A stretch of DNA of 14,517 nucleotides, taken from assembly GCA_027488055.1 (NCBI GenBank), contig JAIYCK010000036.1, forward strand, positions 1 to 14,517. The letters run 5' to 3'. The position numbers were made by a program, and so were the translations under genes. The notes below the pieces were generated by a model that saw only the letters and a list, made by a program, of their open reading frames with translations, did no database searches and was not told the DNA's origin. The stretch comes from Flavobacteriales bacterium (GTDB lineage Bacteria > Bacteroidota > Bacteroidia > Flavobacteriales_D > Sanyastnellaceae). Positions 12,886 through 14,517 of the stretch are shown one piece after another (the stretch's first letter is position 1; each line of letters begins with the position of its first letter).

Positions 12886-14049
12886 ATGGATATTTCAGTT
12901 TTTTTAGTGCCTTCCCCTGTATGGGAAAATCAAGAAGAGGTTAGTCCGAGTCAACTGGGCAAAACAGTTTCTTTTTACACGGGCGATGAAGCCCAACTAG
13001 ACAACAAACGCATCGCCATTGTGGGTGTGCGCGAAGAACGCAACGCAGTGCAGAATGCGGGAACCATGGCGGGACCAGATGCCATTCGGAAATACCTGTA
13101 TAAATTATTTGCCTGGGACGAGAACATCGGAGTCATTGATCTTGGCAATATCGAGCCAGGAAATGAGATCAGCGATACTTATTACGCGCTCAATCAGACG
13201 TGTCAATTCTTGTTGAAGAAAAATATAATTCCAGTGATCATGGGTGGATCGCAGGATCTCACATATGCCAATTATTTGGCGTATGAGCAAATGGAGCAAA
13301 CCGTGAATGTGGTCACCATCGACCAGCGTTTGGACTTTGGCGAAAGCAGTGAGGATTTATCCTCATTCGGTTATCTCAATAAGATTGTAATGCATCGTCC
13401 CAACTATTTATTTAATTATGGCAATATTGGCCATCAACGTTATTTGGTACAGCCTGATTTGTTGAAATTGGTGGACAACATGTATTTCGATGCGTATCGA
13501 TTGGGCGACATGCAGCCCGTTCCGCAAAAAGCTGAGCCCATTTTGCGCAATGCCGATATCGTTTCATTTGATATTTCTGCTATTCGCATGAGCGAAGCAC
13601 CAGGTTCAGGTAATGCGGGTCCCAATGGATTCTATGGTCAAGAGGCAGCTCAATTGTGCCGTTACGCAGGCATGAGCGACAAACTCACCTCATTCGGTAT
13701 TTACGAATTTAATCCTGCAATGGATCGCGATGGACAAACCGCTCATTTAATTGCTCAGATGATTTGGTGTTTTATAGAGGGCGTCTCGCAGCGCAAGATG
13801 GATTATCCCATCGGGGACTATTCGGAATATTATAAATACATCGTTCCGATGACCGAAAGCGATCATGAAATCATATTTTACAAAAGCACCAAAACCGATC
13901 GCTGGTGGATGGATGTGCCCTATCCGGCGGGTAAATCCCGTGATTATGAGCGTCACCATTTAGTTCCTTGCACCTATGAGGAATACCAACAAGCCACCAA
14001 CGAAGAAATGCCCGATCGTTGGTGGAGGACTTATCAAAAGCTAGTTTGA
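12886..14049 (+). CDS. Ureohydrolase (arginase/formimidoylglutamase) family protein, metal site degenerate
   Basis: The 387-residue chain has the layout of the arginase/agmatinase/formimidoylglutamase fold, but the manganese ligands are only half kept. The GGxH motif is Gly120-Gly-Ser-Gln123-Asp (His to Gln). The DAHxD motif is Asp146-Gln-Arg148-Leu-Asp150 (His to Arg). The SxDxD motif is Ser227-Phe-Asp229-Ile-Ser231 (second Asp to Ser). The motif framework ('VIMGGSQDLTYANYLAYE', 'SEAPGSGNAGPNGFYGQEAAQLCRYAG') is otherwise intact, which argues for a maintained protein rather than decay. Databases often name such proteins formimidoylglutamase, but hydrolysis with a normal Mn2 centre looks unlikely. 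No signal peptide is evident. It lies between topA and porP/sprF, an order I recall from other gliding or T9SS Bacteroidota, so a role linked to that machinery is possible. That link is inference. Confidence 0.85.
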   Translation: MDISVFLVPSPVWENQEEVSPSQLGKTVSFYTGDEAQLDNKRIAIVGVREERNAVQNAGTMAGPDAIRKYLYKLFAWDENIGVIDLGNIEPGNEISDTYYALNQTCQFLLKKNIIPVIMGGSQDLTYANYLAYEQMEQTVNVVTIDQRLDFGESSEDLSSFGYLNKIVMHRPNYLFNYGNIGHQRYLVQPDLLKLVDNMYFDAYRLGDMQPVPQKAEPILRNADIVSFDISAIRMSEAPGSGNAGPNGFYGQEAAQLCRYAGMSDKLTSFGIYEFNPAMDRDGQTAHLIAQMIWCFIEGVSQRKMDYPIGDYSEYYKYIVPMTESDHEIIFYKSTKTDRWWMDVPYPAGKSRDYERHHLVPCTYEEYQQATNEEMPDRWWRTYQKLV

Positions 14050-14194
14050 TTGTACTTTAAGTTGTTGGTAGTCAATAGTAACATCGTTCATCAATTGCCG
14101 TACAAAGCACTAACTATGAGTTATTAACAACGGCTACAAGCGTGTAAGAATCAAAGATTCTGGCGTTCTAATCCACCCGATTGTCGAAAATTTT

Positions 14195-14224
14195 TTTGTA
14201 AATCGTGAAAAGTTGCTACTTTAG
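14195..14224 (+). promoter_or_regulatory. Candidate promoter of the porP/sprF gene
   Basis: TTTG (14195-14198), an 18-base spacer and TACTTTAG (14217-14224; one mismatch to TAnnTTTG) form a good Bacteroidota-type promoter, with transcription predicted near 14231 and a leader of about 55 bases. An imperfect inverted repeat, AAAGTTGC (14209-14216) and GCGACTTT (14224-14231), brackets the -7 element. The preceding part of this gap (14050-14190) holds only weak small hairpins and no convincing terminator. Confidence 0.6.
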
Positions 14225-14285
14225 CGACTTTCCACACGTGGATTTGAAACCATTTTAACGCTAAAGAGACCAAGAAAATCTACTT

Positions 14286-14517
14286 ATGAAGAAGAGTATT
14301 TTGTCAACTGTATTCGCGGCCATCACGACCCTTTTGATCGCGCAGCAAGACATCCAATTGACGCAGTGGCAGTTTGAAAGATTGTCTTTCAATCCCGCGT
14401 TGGCTGGTGCTTCTGGCAATTACAATGTATTTTCTATACACCGTGATCAGTGGGATGGTTTTGAAAGAGATCCGAAGACGTATCTATTCAATTTCGATGC
14501 ACCGATCAAGTTTGCAG
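14286..14517 (+). CDS. PorP/SprF family type IX secretion protein, N-terminal fragment
   Basis: The gene begins at ATG 14286 and runs off the window after 77 codons. A signal peptide covers about residues 1-19 (Lys2-Lys3, hydrophobic 5-18, cleavage near Ala19-Gln20). The mature start 'QDIQLTQWQFERLSFNPALAGASGNYNVFSIHRDQWDGF' carries the family hallmarks: an N-terminal 'Q-D-x-Q' and 'NPALAG', followed by an R-x-Q-W motif. PorP/SprF proteins are outer-membrane beta-barrel proteins that associate with the type IX secretion and gliding machinery. This gene lies just after the ureohydrolase-like gene, where porP/sprF usually precedes gldK (porK), gldL, gldM and gldN. I therefore expect those genes to the right, outside the window. 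It has its own promoter-like sequence. Whether it is PorP proper or a paralogue cannot be decided from 77 residues. Confidence 0.88.
   Translation, partial: MKKSILSTVFAAITTLLIAQQDIQLTQWQFERLSFNPALAGASGNYNVFSIHRDQWDGFERDPKTYLFNFDAPIKFA

Noticed and set aside
14147..14161. AGAATC-AAA-GATTCT hairpin as terminator of the ureohydrolase-like gene
   Set aside because: The stem is only six AT-rich base pairs with no following T tract, so it is too weak to claim.
1..14517. Mobile elements, CRISPR arrays, tRNA or rRNA genes, attachment sites
   Set aside because: No transposase or integrase motifs, no spaced direct repeats, and no tRNA-like cloverleaf or rRNA sequence was recognised. All long stretches are explained by core genes.

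Overview
The window looks like a chromosomal core region of a member of the Bacteroidota, probably a Flavobacteriales-like lineage. Three observations support this. The gene order secG / TPR protein / lptE / sigma-54 activator / miaB, with groES-groEL beyond secG, is one I know from that phylum. The right end carries a PorP/SprF-family gene of the type IX secretion (gliding) system, preceded by topA and a ureohydrolase-fold gene. Exact or near matches to the Bacteroidota promoter motif (TTG, spacer, TAnnTTTG) lie before topA, miaB and porP. No tRNA, rRNA, CRISPR array, insertion sequence or prophage gene was seen, and the longest gene-free stretch is under 300 bases.

Layout. Positions 1-320 (+) hold the 3' end of a sialidase-like (Asp-box) protein, followed by cytidine deaminase (351-851, +). 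A bidirectional GNRA-loop terminator (957-988) separates cdd from the convergent groES-groEL operon (1043-2981, -). A perfect 15-bp terminator hairpin (3086-3120) then ends a long minus-strand operon, 10043 down to 3146: miaB, a 745-residue protein with a TonB C-terminal domain, a sigma-54 enhancer-binding protein with no sensor domain, lptE, a TPR-type protein, and secG. Junctions from the TonB-like gene to secG are overlapping or separated by only 1-2 bases, so translational coupling is likely. A divergent promoter region (about 10160-10240) separates miaB from topA (10311-12731, +). After topA come a ureohydrolase-family gene with degenerate metal ligands (12886-14049, +) and the 5' end of porP/sprF (14286-end, +).

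Functional theme. Much of the window concerns building and exporting the cell envelope: SecG (Sec translocon), LptE (LPS assembly), a TonB-domain protein and PorP/SprF (type IX secretion). These sit beside housekeeping genes for protein folding (GroESL), tRNA modification (MiaB), DNA topology (TopA) and pyrimidine salvage (Cdd).

Most of the window is conserved core genome, and I see no complete new defence or mobile system. The points most worth checking are the TonB-domain fusion inserted between miaB and the sigma-54 activator, the apparently metal-site-degenerate arginase-fold protein beside the T9SS gene, a TGTGA-N6-TCACA palindrome just before that gene, and an A17 tract in the Lys/Ala tail of topA.
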